A DNA stretch of 64,000 nucleotides from Cercis canadensis (Eukaryota; Streptophyta; Magnoliopsida; Fabales; Fabaceae). Below are positions 35,554 through 46,384 of this stretch, piece by piece (within the stretch, counting starts at the first letter, position 1; each line of letters starts with the position of its first letter). The position numbers were made by a program, and so were the translations under genes. Under the pieces are notes generated by a model, which worked only from the letters and a program-made list of their open reading frames with translations, had not been told where the DNA came from and made no database searches. Location: positions 27,552 through 91,551 of the forward strand of contig QAOA01001442.1 in assembly GCA_003255065.1 (NCBI GenBank). Reading direction: 5' to 3'.

Positions 35554-38500
35554 TATTGAACCAAAAGAGATCAGAAATGATTAAGAAGAATCAGAGAGAA
35601 AACTAATCAAATGTGGAAAGAATATCATTTGTATTTCTGAATTAATGAATTACAGAATACATCAGCAATATATATACACCTATAGCTGACATGTAAAATA
35701 ATCTACAACCAATCAGATTTAAGCTTAAGATAACTAACTCTAACTGAATCAGTTATTTGACTTGTTGTGCACATGCACACAACTAATTTCTTATACTAGC
35801 TGGAATTAACTTCCTATACAAGCTATCTAATACTCCCCCTCAAGGTGGGAGATAGATGTCTAATACTCCCATCTTGGACAAGAGATAGCGAAATTGAGTT
35901 GCAGGGATGGCTTTGGTTAACAAATCAGCGAGCTGGTGTTGAGAGGTTACATGGACAAGCTTGAGAAAACCAGAATGGACATGTTCACGAATGAAGTGAC
36001 AGTCAATGTCCACATGTTTGGACCTTTCATGAGACATGGGATTGGAAGCCAAATGAATGGCAGATTGATTATCACAAAACACCATGACAGAAGGAACTTG
36101 AAGCTCAAAAATTCTGCAGAGTTGTGTGTCTCAGTAGTGTGTGGTAGAGCTTGAAATGGGAAGACAGTTTCATGGAAAGTGACATCACGGGAGATGAAAA
36201 ACTGTCTGGTTTGAATGTTGTACAATCTGTAGCCCTTGTAACCTAAAGGGTATCCCATGAATATAGCAGGTATTGCTCTAGGGGAAAATTTATTCCTGAC
36301 ATGTAATGGAGTGGAAGCAAAACAAAGACAGCCAAAGACCTTTAAGGCATCATAAACAGGTTCCTTGTTGTAAAGAAGCTGATAAGGAGATTGATGCTTG
36401 AGGAGTGGGGATGGAGTTCTGTTAATGAGGAAAACTGCAGTGGCTATGCACTCACCCCAGAATTTCAAAGGGATATTGGACTGGAACATTAAGGCTCGTG
36501 CCACGTTTAACAAGTGTTGATGCTTTCTTTCAACCACTGAATTCTGCTCAGGTCGATAGGGACAAGAAAACTGGTGAAGAATTCTTCTTTTTGTAAAAAA
36601 TTGGTCAAAGCCAACTCTTTGGCATTATCTGTCCTGATCTGTTTGATAGTCTTACCAAACTGAGTTTTAACCATAGCAAAGAAAGTGATAATGGAATTGG
36701 TAGCTTCTGACTTATGCTTGAGTAGATAAAGCCAAGTGAACCTTGTGCAATCATCAACAATGGTAAGGAAATATTGCTTACCAGCATGAGTGGGATGATG
36801 AAAGGGACCCCAGATGTCACAGTGAATGAGATCAAATGAAGTAGGAGACATATTGTGTGAGGAAATGAATGATAATCTGCGAAGCTTGGAAAGGGGACAA
36901 ACTTGACAAGTGTGTGAAGAATAATGCATTGGATATGAAAAAGGAATTCTATTACTGATGAGTTTTAACACTTTATCAGACAAATGTCCTAAGCGTGCAT
37001 GCCATAAGTGAGCATGACTGGAACTATGAACTTCTGAAATACAATTGGAAGAATTGGAAACAAAATCACTAGATTGACTGTTTACAATGGAATTGTGAGA
37101 AGACTCTTGAACAGCATGTATCCTGTCTATATCAGCACCAACTTGTTGAAATCCCAAGGGCATGTGGTAGATGTATAAGCCTTCACACAGATCACCCCTG
37201 CCAATCATCCTCAATCTTTTGGGATCCTGGATTTGGAAGGAATCATTGTGGAAAATAATAGTTAAAGAAGAATGTTTCAACAAGGTAGTGACTGATATGA
37301 GATTGACATGAAAATCTGGTATATATAGGACATTATGCAATATGAGATTAGGTGACAATTTGACTGTGCCAATAGCAGAAACTGAGACTTGTGATTTGTT
37401 TGGAAGTGTAACAAAATGATTACGCAAATGCTTGTAAGAATTGAAGAATTTTATAGAATGACAAACTTGTGAGGTTGCTCCAGAATCAATGATCCAAGAG
37501 GTGGAATTGACAACTGAATTATCATTAACAATGGAAAGAATCATACCAGTGGGGATTGATTCTTCAGAAGTGTCCACATCAGGGATCGCAACCTGTGACA
37601 ACTGGCTCTGAAGTAAATGAATCAATTGCTGGTACTGCTGTGACGACATTTCCAGAGAAGAATCCATGGATTGATTCTGATTGACATGGGAAAACTGATT
37701 CACATTGCCTGCCTGTCTGCCTTTTTTGTATCCTGGGGTATACCCTGGTGGGTAACCATGAAGCTTGTAACATTTATCTTTCGTGTGACCAAGAAGACCA
37801 TAGTGAGCACACATTGGTCGATCTTTCTTGATAAATCTTTGCTTTCCATCAGGATTGTTTCTGCCATGTGTGACTGCATAGGTAGCTTGGACATCAGGAG
37901 GAGTCAACAAATTTCCAACTTCCCTTTGCTTCTCTTCTTGAACAACTAGAGAAAAAACTTTATTTATTGGGGGAAAAGGATCCATTAAGAGAAGTTGTCC
38001 TCTGATATGGGAAAAAGAATCGTTTAACCCCATTAAGAAGCATAATACATGTTCTTGGAGTAGGTGCTCAACAACTGGCCTTGCACCTCCACAAGTGCAG
38101 TTGCAAGTTGGACGATATTCTCCAAGTTCCTCCCAGATTCCTTTGAGTTTGGTAAAATACTGTCCCATTGTCATTGAGCCCTGAGAAAGATTAACCAATT
38201 CTTTCTTCAGTTGGAAAATTTGAGGGCCATTCTGTTGCTGGTACCTTTCTTGAAGATCCTTCCAAATGTCTGCAGCTGTGGCAGAATAGATCACACTGGC
38301 AGTGATCTCCTTGGACACCGAGTTTAATAGCCAAGAAGCAACAATGTTATTATTTCTATTCCAAGCCAATGAGAGCTGAACATCGCTGGCCTCAGGGACC
38401 TGGATTGATCCATCGACGAAGCCAAGCTTATTCTTGGCCAGCAATGCCATGCACATGGCTCTGCACCAGGAATTGTAATTGTCGCCTGTAAGCACTTGGG

Positions 38501-38948
38501 AGACGAGATGCAGCCCTGGTGAATCTGAAGGATGAAGATACATTGGATTTGAAGCATCATCAATGGAGGAATTCGCCATCAATGAGTGTGAAAGAGAGAA
38601 AAAAAAATGATGAAGATGATAGAATTTATCTTCAATTCACAGAAACGGAAGAGCAGTTGTGCTCTGATACCATATTGAACCAGAAGAGATTAGAAATGAT
38701 TAAGAAGAATCAGAGAGAAAACTAATCAAATGTGGAAAGAATATCATTTATATTTATGAATTAATGAATTACAGAATACATCAGCAATATATATACACCT
38801 ATAGCTGACGTATAAAATAATCTACAACCAATCAGATTTAAGCTTAAGATAACTAACTCTAACTGAATCAGTTATTTGACTTGTGCACATGCACACAACT
38901 AATTTCTTATACTAGCTGGAATTAACTTCCTATACAAGCTATCTAATA
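35554..38948 (-). mobile_element. Ty1/copia retrotransposon, complete insertion with internal deletion, target CATGG
   Basis: LTRs 35554-35832 (279 bp) and 38673-38948 (276 bp) are about 96% alike by eye. Flanking 5 bp repeats CATGG at 35549-35553 and 38949-38953. Minus-strand primer site TGGTATCAGAGC at 38661-38672 abuts the LTR, and the polypurine tract TTGAGGGGGAG abuts the other LTR near 35833. The LTRs start TATTAGATAG and end TTCAATA on the minus strand, i.e. TA...TA instead of the usual TG...CA. Total 3395 bp, shorter than the usual ~5 kb because the reverse transcriptase is gone. It lies inside a LINE relic. Confidence 0.92.
35840..38582 (-). pseudogene. Copia gag-pol with one frameshift and reverse transcriptase deletion
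   Basis: Starts at 38582 or 38579 (MMANSSIDDASN). Gag (about residues 1-260) has the LTGDNYNSW motif; zinc knuckle CAHYGLLGHTKDKCYKLHGY; protease WIIDSGATSQVC (intact D-S-G); GAG-pre-integrase HARLGHLS; integrase core DLIHCDIWGP, FLTIVDDCTRFTW, IRTDNAKE. A frameshift near 36580-36595, in an A-rich run, ends this frame at 36507. The integrase continues as MVERKHQHLLNVARAL and CIATAVFLINRTPSPLL in the overlapping frame to about 36150. There it is fused to the RNase H tail VFCDNQSAIHLASNPMSHER...LADLLTK (36085-35840). The entire reverse transcriptase is missing, so the element can move only with outside help. Confidence 0.9.
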
Positions 38949-38953
38949 CATGG

Positions 38954-39180
38954 TGTGTCTAATGGTTCGGAGGAGGGCTAATTCCTAATGATGTTAGATC
39001 TCTGATGTCGGATTTTAGTTATATTTATTTTTCATATATTGGTCATGTTAGTAATATGATTGCTCACCGGCTTGCTTATTGGTCTCAACAGCTTGATGAT
39101 GTAAATACTTGAGTAGATGGTCACCCTCCTTTCATCTTTGATGTACTATTAGTAGATTTTTCTACTTCTTAATGCATTTC
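38954..39180 (+). pseudogene. LINE relic, RNase H tail after the copia insertion
   Basis: The plus strand resumes the LINE interrupted at 35553: FSYIGHVSNMIAHRLAYWSQ, QLDDVNTWVDG and FDVLLVDFST (about 39020-39170). HVxRxxNxxAHxLA-type sequence is the end of the RVT_3 RNase H domain in plant LINEs. Frame is only partly kept upstream. Confidence 0.7.
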
Positions 39181-41000
39181 ATATTTTTTTCTAGTAGTTT
39201 AATATTAGAGTAAATTACACCAACTTCCATTGTAGTAAGCTGATTTTATACTTATCTTCCCTCTAATTTGAAAATCTAAACTTACCTCTCCTGAATTTTA
39301 AAAACAAGCAACATATAAATCCAAAACCTAATAACCTAAAAAGAAAAAAGAAAAAAAAAAAAAACTCAGTTGATGTGGAGGTAAAGAGTACGAGAGTCGA
39401 TTTTGTATTTGGATAATTTTATTTTATAAGTGATTTTATTTATGAGATTTTGTTTGGATTGTATAAAGAAAATTGCTTTTAGTTGTTAAATTACCAAAAA
39501 GTGTATGGAGTGATTTTAAATATTGTTTGTTAGATAATAATTTGAGGGTAAATTAGTAAAACCACACACAAAGCTATTGAAGCTATAATCAAAAGCTTCA
39601 CTTTTTTAGCTCAAGGGCAAAAGCTGTTGGAGTACATAAGGAAGTGTGAACAACTATTATACAAATTTACCCACACATCATTGTAATGGTAATAATTTAC
39701 ACTTTGGTGCTGCAACAGCTATTGGAGAGCTTTTAAAAGCTTATTCTATCAAACGCACCCATTAATCTCACTAAAATTATTCTATCAAACTCTAATTTTA
39801 TCACATGGCAATAATAGACTAATTTTTAACCAATACTCATATTCATAGATAGGGTTTGTGTCCCCAAGGGATACAATGGTTGAGTACTTGAGAGTGTAAC
39901 ATAGAGATTTTATGTTCATATCTCATTGAGACTTGATAGAGTAAGATTTTAGGAGGTGATAAGCTATCTTTTATTGCTGTATTCTCTAATGGAACACAAA
40001 ATAAAATAGGTGGGCGATTGTAAACTTGACTACCATTATATGGGCTTTGCACCTTTTTATTTTTAAAATCTACATGGACCTTTCCCAAACTTTAAAAAAA
40101 ATTGCCATAATTTTTGTTGCCTAGCATTTTTTTCAGAATTTAATTGCCATAATTTAATTACTAACTAAGGGTATTATAGATATTTTATAATANTTTAATT
40201 GCCACAATTTAATTACTAACTAAGGGTATTATAGATATTTTATAATATTTTTGTTTCATTGACCATGATTTAATGGTTGACTTAACGGATTGGACTAAGT
40301 TATAATGTTTTTTCAAAGTTCAAGGAATGTTTGTATAAATTTTAAAAATAGAAGGGAGGGTTGTGTATATTATGGACAAATATAAAAAGGGAAAACTATT
40401 TTACTCTATATTTAAACCTTTTCATGTTAGGAATCAATCAATTAATAAATAATTTTCATATAAAATAATAATTTTTTGTTAGAAATATCAGTATTCCTAA
40501 TTATTCAATACTACAAATAATATTATATTTCAACTCCCAAGTAGAGTTGAGTTGACAACTAATTAATATAGTATATTTCATCTGCTTTACTTAATAGATA
40601 TATGAATCCAATAAAATAGAGAACACAAATAATTTGAGTGGTCAATTTTGCCGATAATACACATGCAACTTGTGCTATTGAGTAATAGTCCTTGTAATTA
40701 TTGTTTTTGAAAACTCAATTTCAAGGTTAGGTTATGATGCGTAAGTTTCACATAAATTGTTCTAAATAATTTTAAATGAGAATTTTTTTATGTGATTTAA
40801 AATGAGAATATTGACCTAACAAAACACTGCAATTAAAAACTAAGATAATATTATAACCGTTAAAAAATACATAAATTGTAGTATAAAATTTAGATCCATC
40901 TATTTAATAAAAAAAGATAATAATACATAAATTGTATTTTTTTTTTTTGCATATGATTACTATATAGTTTGATACAATTCATTCATATAAATACTATATG
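39180..41000. other. AT-rich spacer upstream of MKP1, with a 54 bp duplication around N at 40193
   Basis: No gene. 40139-40192 and 40194-40247 (TTTAATTGCCATAATTTAAT...) are direct copies differing at one visible base, separated only by N. Other Mutator-MITE-like ends (AGAGTAAATTAC near 39205) lack a partner. Confidence 0.6.
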
Positions 41001-41099
41001 AATTGTAGATTTGGGAAGTATGGGAATTGGGATACTAATGGCGAACCCATGATCCATTCCTGCGAGGCTGCGAGTCAAATAATGAGAAAAAAAAAGACC

Positions 41100-41641
41100 G
41101 TCAATTAGGACTCTCCTACTCAATACTGACCCCTTCCCTCCTTTTAACCACTTTCGTGCCCAAAACCCTTCTTGCTTTCCATTTACCCTTCTCTTCTTCG
41201 TCTCGCTCATGCTCTCAAACTCTGCTTTCCTCTTCGGAAATCTCACCGTAAGTTGCAAATCTTCTCTCTCTGTATCTGCATAGAACTGAAAATTTTCGCC
41301 TTTTAATGTAATTGTTTGTGTATTTATTTTCGTTTCTCTTGAAATTTCACTAAGATTCAAACAAGGTTTCTGTTCTGTCACTGAATTCTCTGTGACCCAT
41401 TTTGTCGAGCATTTGTTGGTCATTTCCAATCTTTCTGAGATGGTTATATTGCCTCCTCGGGGGTTTCCCCTTCTGTGTTTGTCACAGTGGGGCGACTCAT
41501 GCTTGATCTGATATGGGTTCGATTTGTCAAGTTTCGGTTAATCCCAATTTTTTTTTCTTTCGGAGTATAGTGAGAACAAGGTAGAGCTGCTCAATATTTC
41601 TGGGTTTTGGAAATCTTAAAGTAAGGATTTTGGAAGTGGGC
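41100..41641 (+). promoter_or_regulatory. Probable 5' leader of MKP1, CT-rich
   Basis: The base composition shifts to CT-rich, transcript-leader-like sequence (CTCTCTACT, CCCTTCCCTCC, CTTCTCTTCTTCG). A donor-like CC|GTAAGTTGC near 41249 suggests a leader intron ending at one of the pyrimidine-tract AG sites before 41570. A TATAAATA at 40986-40993 is a possible TATA box, but its distance from the leader-like sequence is not settled. An upstream ATG at 41440 opens a ~23 codon frame that could be a uORF if that stretch is exonic. Confidence 0.4.
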
Positions 41642-44600
41642 ATGGTGGGTAACGACGATGCTCGAGCTCCGTGCCAGCTTTCCGGCAACCGGAAAATGTT
41701 CTGGCGGTCGGCTTCTTGGTCCTCTTCCCGTTCGGCCGCTCACAACCCGGACGGTGAGGAAAAGGATTTTGCAGATCCAGATGGCAATATTGGCAATACC
41801 AATGGGCAAACTCGTAGGTATCCTCCCGCTCCGTTAACCCCTCGATCGCAACATAATAGCAAGGCTCGGTCTTGTTTGCCGCCGTTACAGCCACTGTCGA
41901 TTGCTCGGAGGAGCTTGGATGAGTGGCCCAAAGCAAGTTCGGATGATATCGGTGAGTGGCCGGTGCCACAACCCCCTACACCAAGTGGAAGAGGAAGCGG
42001 GGAAAGGTTGAAGCTTGATTTGTCATCAATTCAGAGAAACCCAGATAAGAATGGAGGGCTTGTGAAGAGAGATAAGATTGCTTTCTTTGATAAAGAATGC
42101 TCAAAAGTTGCTGAACATATATACCTTGGTGGAGATGCTGTTGCCAGAGATAGGGATATATTGAAACAGAATGGGATTACCCATATTCTGAACTGTGTGG
42201 GTTTTGTTTGTCCTGAGTACTTCAAAGCCGATTTTGTGTATAGAACATTGTGGTTGCAAGATAGTCCATCAGAGGATATTACTAGTATTCTCTATGATGT
42301 GTTTGACTATTTTGAAGATGTTAGGGAACAAGGTGGAAGGGTGTTTGTGCATTGTTGCCAAGGGGTGTCTCGGTCCACGTCTCTGGTGATTGCTTACCTT
42401 ATGTGGAGGGAAGGGCAGAGTTTTGATGATGCTTTTCAGTATGTGAAGGCAGCGAGAGGTATTGCTGATCCAAATATGGGTTTTGCCTGCCAGTTGTTAC
42501 AATGCCAAAAAAGGGTCCATGCGTTTCCGCTTAGCCCAAGCTCTCTGCTGAGAATGTATAGAATTGCCCCACACTCACCATATGATCCTTTGCATCTTGT
42601 CCCAAAAATGTTAACTGATCCTTCTTCATCTGCTCTGGACTCCAGAGGTGCATTTATCATTCATATACCTTCTGCAATATATGTTTGGATTGGTAAGAAT
42701 TGTGAGGCCATCATGGAAAGGGATGCCAGAGGGGCTGTGGGTCAGATTGTTCGGTATGAGAGAGTGCAGGGCCCAATTATAATGATAAAGGAAGGTGAAG
42801 AACCAGCATACTTTTGGGATACCTTTTCAAAATTTTTGCCTTTGATGGACAAATCTGGCAATAGACTAGAAACTAGCAAATCAAGTGTTAAGATTTATCC
42901 TGGTGAGAGGAAGGTGGACTCATATAATGTTGATTTTGAAGTGTTCCAGAAAGCAATCATGGGAGGTTTTGTGCCTCCATTTGCATCATCTGAGGACGAA
43001 CACGAAACCCATCTTCCTGCTAGAGAGAGCAGTTGGAGTGTATTAAGGCGTAAATTTGCCTCTGCCAATATGAGGGAGTTTGTCTCAGCACCTAAGTTAT
43101 CCTTTTCAAGGGTTTATTCCGATTCCATGTTGTGTATCCATTCATCAGCAAATTCATCACCATCCTCCTCCTCGTCATCATCATCATCTTTATCATCGTC
43201 TTCTTCTTCACCCGCTTATCTCTCTCCAGATTCAATTTCTTCTGATTCAAGCACTAATTCAAAGTATTTTTCAGAATCGTCCCTGGATTCTCCATCAGCA
43301 ACTTCATGTTCCATTCCAGTATCTTCATCCTTGTCTAACTTTTCTAACTTGTCCCTCCTTTCATCCAATTGTACTTCTCAACCAGTATCTAATAGTGCAG
43401 AAATTTGTTGTGGCAATTTGGCATCACAGCCTTGTTCTCAGTTAGCCTCTTCACAATTGAAAAAACCTTCAACTTCCCTTGCTGAGCGCAGAGGTAGTTT
43501 GTCAAAGTCTTTGAAGTTGCCACTAATGAATGATAAGACCCGAGTGATAAATAGATCATCAACCTTTCATGCTAGTCGAGAAGATGGTGTTGTTTTGAAC
43601 AGCAATGTTAACCATTCATATCAATCAGATAGTATAGACCGCTTATCTGAGTCCAACAACTGTGTTGAGAATAGAGGGTTGAATTCAATTCAACTGTGTG
43701 AGGTGGCGTTATGTGCAGGTGCTGTAGCTAGAGTAAACTCATTTGACAAAGGAGGTACTTTCACCAAGAACGGTGGTGAACCTTGGGTGGATAGTTCCTC
43801 AAAAGAAGTCAAGTCTGATTCATCTAATGGAATTGATGAAAGTGCTTTATTACGATGTAATATGGCACAAACTTTAGTATATCGCTGGCCCAGTTTAGAG
43901 AAGATTGCAACATTTGGTGCAAGTCATATGGATTCTAAAGCTGCTTTTGTTATTTTCTCCCTAAATACAAGTAAAAATGCAGAAAGCATTTTATACGTTT
44001 GGGTGGGAAGGTCATTCAAGTGTGATATATCTCAGGTTCAGTTAGATAGTGATAGAGAGTCAGATTACCTAGGAGTGAATGACTGGAATCAAATTGGTTG
44101 TGATGTTCTTGCTCAGTTTGGTTTGCCGAAGGACACAATCATCAAGGTATGGAATTGCCTTATCTTTTGTTTCAATAGTCTGTGTTTTGTCATATAATAT
44201 TTACCTTTTTTTATTTTTTCTGTGATGTCATAATAATGTTTACAACTCTATGCTGTGGTTAAGTTGCCTCTGTCATGAGAAGTCTTTCAAATAAAAGATA
44301 AATTGATTTTTCTTAATTCATTTTGTAATCACAGTTAGTTCAGCTTGTGGAAACCAAGGAATTGATTGCAAGCTATTTGTTTAACTTTTTTATTTTAATT
44401 TGCTTGATTAGTACCATTAAATGCAATACTTGTTTTAGGTCTTTGTTTGGATTAGTGTCAGACACCAACCTAAAAAAAAAACTCAATAAATGGGGAGTAA
44501 AAAAGTACTCTTTTGCCTTAACAAAGCTTTTTGGAGGAGCTGAAAATCTTAACCACTGAAAGAAAGCACATGAAATATGTTTAAAGTGAGGCGTATTTAC

Positions 44601-45687
44601 TTCAAATCAGGCAGGTTTGACATTTAAGAGCAAAACAAAGACAGTTCTAGTTGACTTCATTTTTAACAACAACTTTATTTGACACTGGAAATTTGATTAA
44701 AGCTCAAGATGAGTCTTTATTTACTAAATAGCAACAATATGTGAGGTCATGAATCTTCTCTTGAAACTATTTTTCCTATCCATAAAAAAAAAAAAAGAAT
44801 GGAATGGAAGGCCTCTTGTTCCTACTTTCTGTGGGATGGGTTGGTTAAAATAAGAGATGATAGCCAGAGTGGGCATCAAAATCTCCAAGTGAAGCTGCTG
44901 AAAGGTTAGATTGGGGTTTGGTTCAAGATTTGAGCCCATTGGAGGCAGTAGCTCATACACCAACCTTTTTAAACAGGATTTTTTTGAGCCCTCTTTGATA
45001 AGTTACAAAATGTAGCTACTGAGTAATCTTTTTGGGCATTTAAGTGCTTCAGAATTCATCCAAACACTAGAAGTGTATTTTTTAATTTTAGAAGTGTATT
45101 TTTTAATTTTTTTTAGAGAAAAATTTTAGAATGCACTCTTTGTTTGCCCACTGTCCTTAAGATTTTAGGTTGGCCTGCATTTCAGATGTGTTTATTTTTT
45201 GCAAAAACTTGCGTCTAATCTATCCTATTCTATGTGGTCAAGAGAAGTGGATACGTGAGGATAATGGCCCTATGGTAATCTTGGCAGGATATGCAGTAGT
45301 ACAGAATCCTGTTGTATCCTATACAGTGCATATCCATTTACCTGTTTCCATTGGTTCTACTTATTTTTATCTTTTATTTTATACCTAAATTTTTTGCAAC
45401 ATGGCGTAAAGCATTCCTTGGCTTTTCACGTTTATTTGCTGTTTGTAGCATTGTTATGGATAAAATTGCTCCAACCTTGACTTATGTTAGCATCTGTTGA
45501 TATATGTTATATTTTTAATTCATTTTGTATTTTCTATCATAGGATTTGATCGAGCAACATGAATTATACATTATCCCAATATATTAAATACTCATTTTGA
45601 TAATTTACATTTATCATTTTCTATGTACAGATTGTTGAAGAGAATGAAGAACCAGCAGAGTTCCTAGCTTTTCTGAGTAAATTGTAG
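41642..45687 (+). CDS. MKP1: MAP kinase phosphatase 1 (dual-specificity phosphatase)
   Basis: Removes phosphate from Tyr and Thr of activated MAP kinases (in Arabidopsis MPK3/MPK6/MPK4), restraining stress and immune signalling. Exons 41642-44146 (835 codons) and 45631-45687, joined K|IVEENEE, give 853 residues; Arabidopsis MKP1 is about 784. I chose the ATG at 41642 (MVGNDDARAP) because homologues start MVG; the frame upstream has no better ATG. Visible parts: basic N-terminus with KMFWRSASWS, the LTPRSQHNSKAR motif (~60-70), dual-specificity phosphatase domain about 145-300 with signature HCCQGVSRS (catalytic Cys about residue 238), gelsolin-like segment about 320-420, a Ser-rich stretch near 500-525, and the conserved SLAERRGSL. 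No stop or frameshift. Introns: one, 1484 bp, inside the C-terminus. Confidence 0.95.
44147..45630 (+). other. MKP1 intron
   Basis: Donor AAG|GTATGG after 44146 and acceptor TGTACAG| before 45631. No gene inside. A 10 bp repeat pair (AAGTGTATTTTTTAATTTT, twice near 45070-45110) and poly(A) near 44785 are the only notable items. Confidence 0.8.
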
Positions 45688-45991
45688 GACAATAAATATT
45701 AGAAGCTTCCTGCTTTCGAGTAACTTCCACAAGCTTTCTTGCTCCTCAGCTGTCTTTACTTGCACAAATTTTCAGGCATTAATTGATCTTCTCCTGTGAA
45801 AGAATACCTGCGAGGTAAAGAATTATGTTCTAGCTTTTACATGATTTATTTTGAACATACATCCTACTTTCTTTAAGTTTGACTAACTTAACACTGTTAT
45901 AAATGGTTTTTACGTACTTTGTAGTTAGAATTAATATGTAACATTTTTTAAACATGTTATATTATATTATGATAAAATACATTTAAGCTGG

Positions 45992-46384
45992 ATGGCATCT
46001 TTGTTTGATTACCTGTATGAGGCTCCCAGCGCAGATGTTTACCATTTTATCCCCATATTCCTTTATCATGTCTCCTCTATGGAGAGTATTGTGTTCATTG
46101 GGTCCTTTTGGCATCATGAAAACCATGAGAAAGTCTCTATCTCTCTTCTTCTTTTGCCACCTTGAGAAAATCAGAAAATTTTAACTGNATGGCATCTTTG
46201 TTTGATTACCTGCATGAGGCTCCCAGCGCAGATGTTTACCATTTTATCCCCATATTCCTTTATCATGTCTCCCCTATGGAGAGTATTGTGTTCATTGGGT
46301 CCTTTTGGCATCATGAAAACCATGAGAAAGTCTCTATCTCTCTTCTTCTTTTGCCACCTTGAGAAAATCAGAAAATTTTAACTG
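45992..46384. repeat. 196 bp direct duplication around single N at 46188
   Basis: 45992-46187 and 46189-46384 are nearly identical (ATGGCATCTTTGTTTGATTA to GAAAATTTTAACTG), with only two visible differences (CTGTATG/CTGCATG and CTCCTCT/CTCCCCT). Equal length on both sides of the N. It lies in the MKP1 3' flank. Confidence 0.88.

Noticed and set aside
39205-39560. MITE starting AGAGTAAATTACACC
   Set aside because: No matching right end or target duplication.
40983-41429. 148-residue minus-strand frame
   Set aside because: It lies over the CT-rich MKP1 leader; no recognisable domain, low-complexity basis.
41591-42660. Minus-strand open frames opposite MKP1
   Set aside because: They are antisense shadows of the strongly conserved MKP1 coding exon and resemble no protein.
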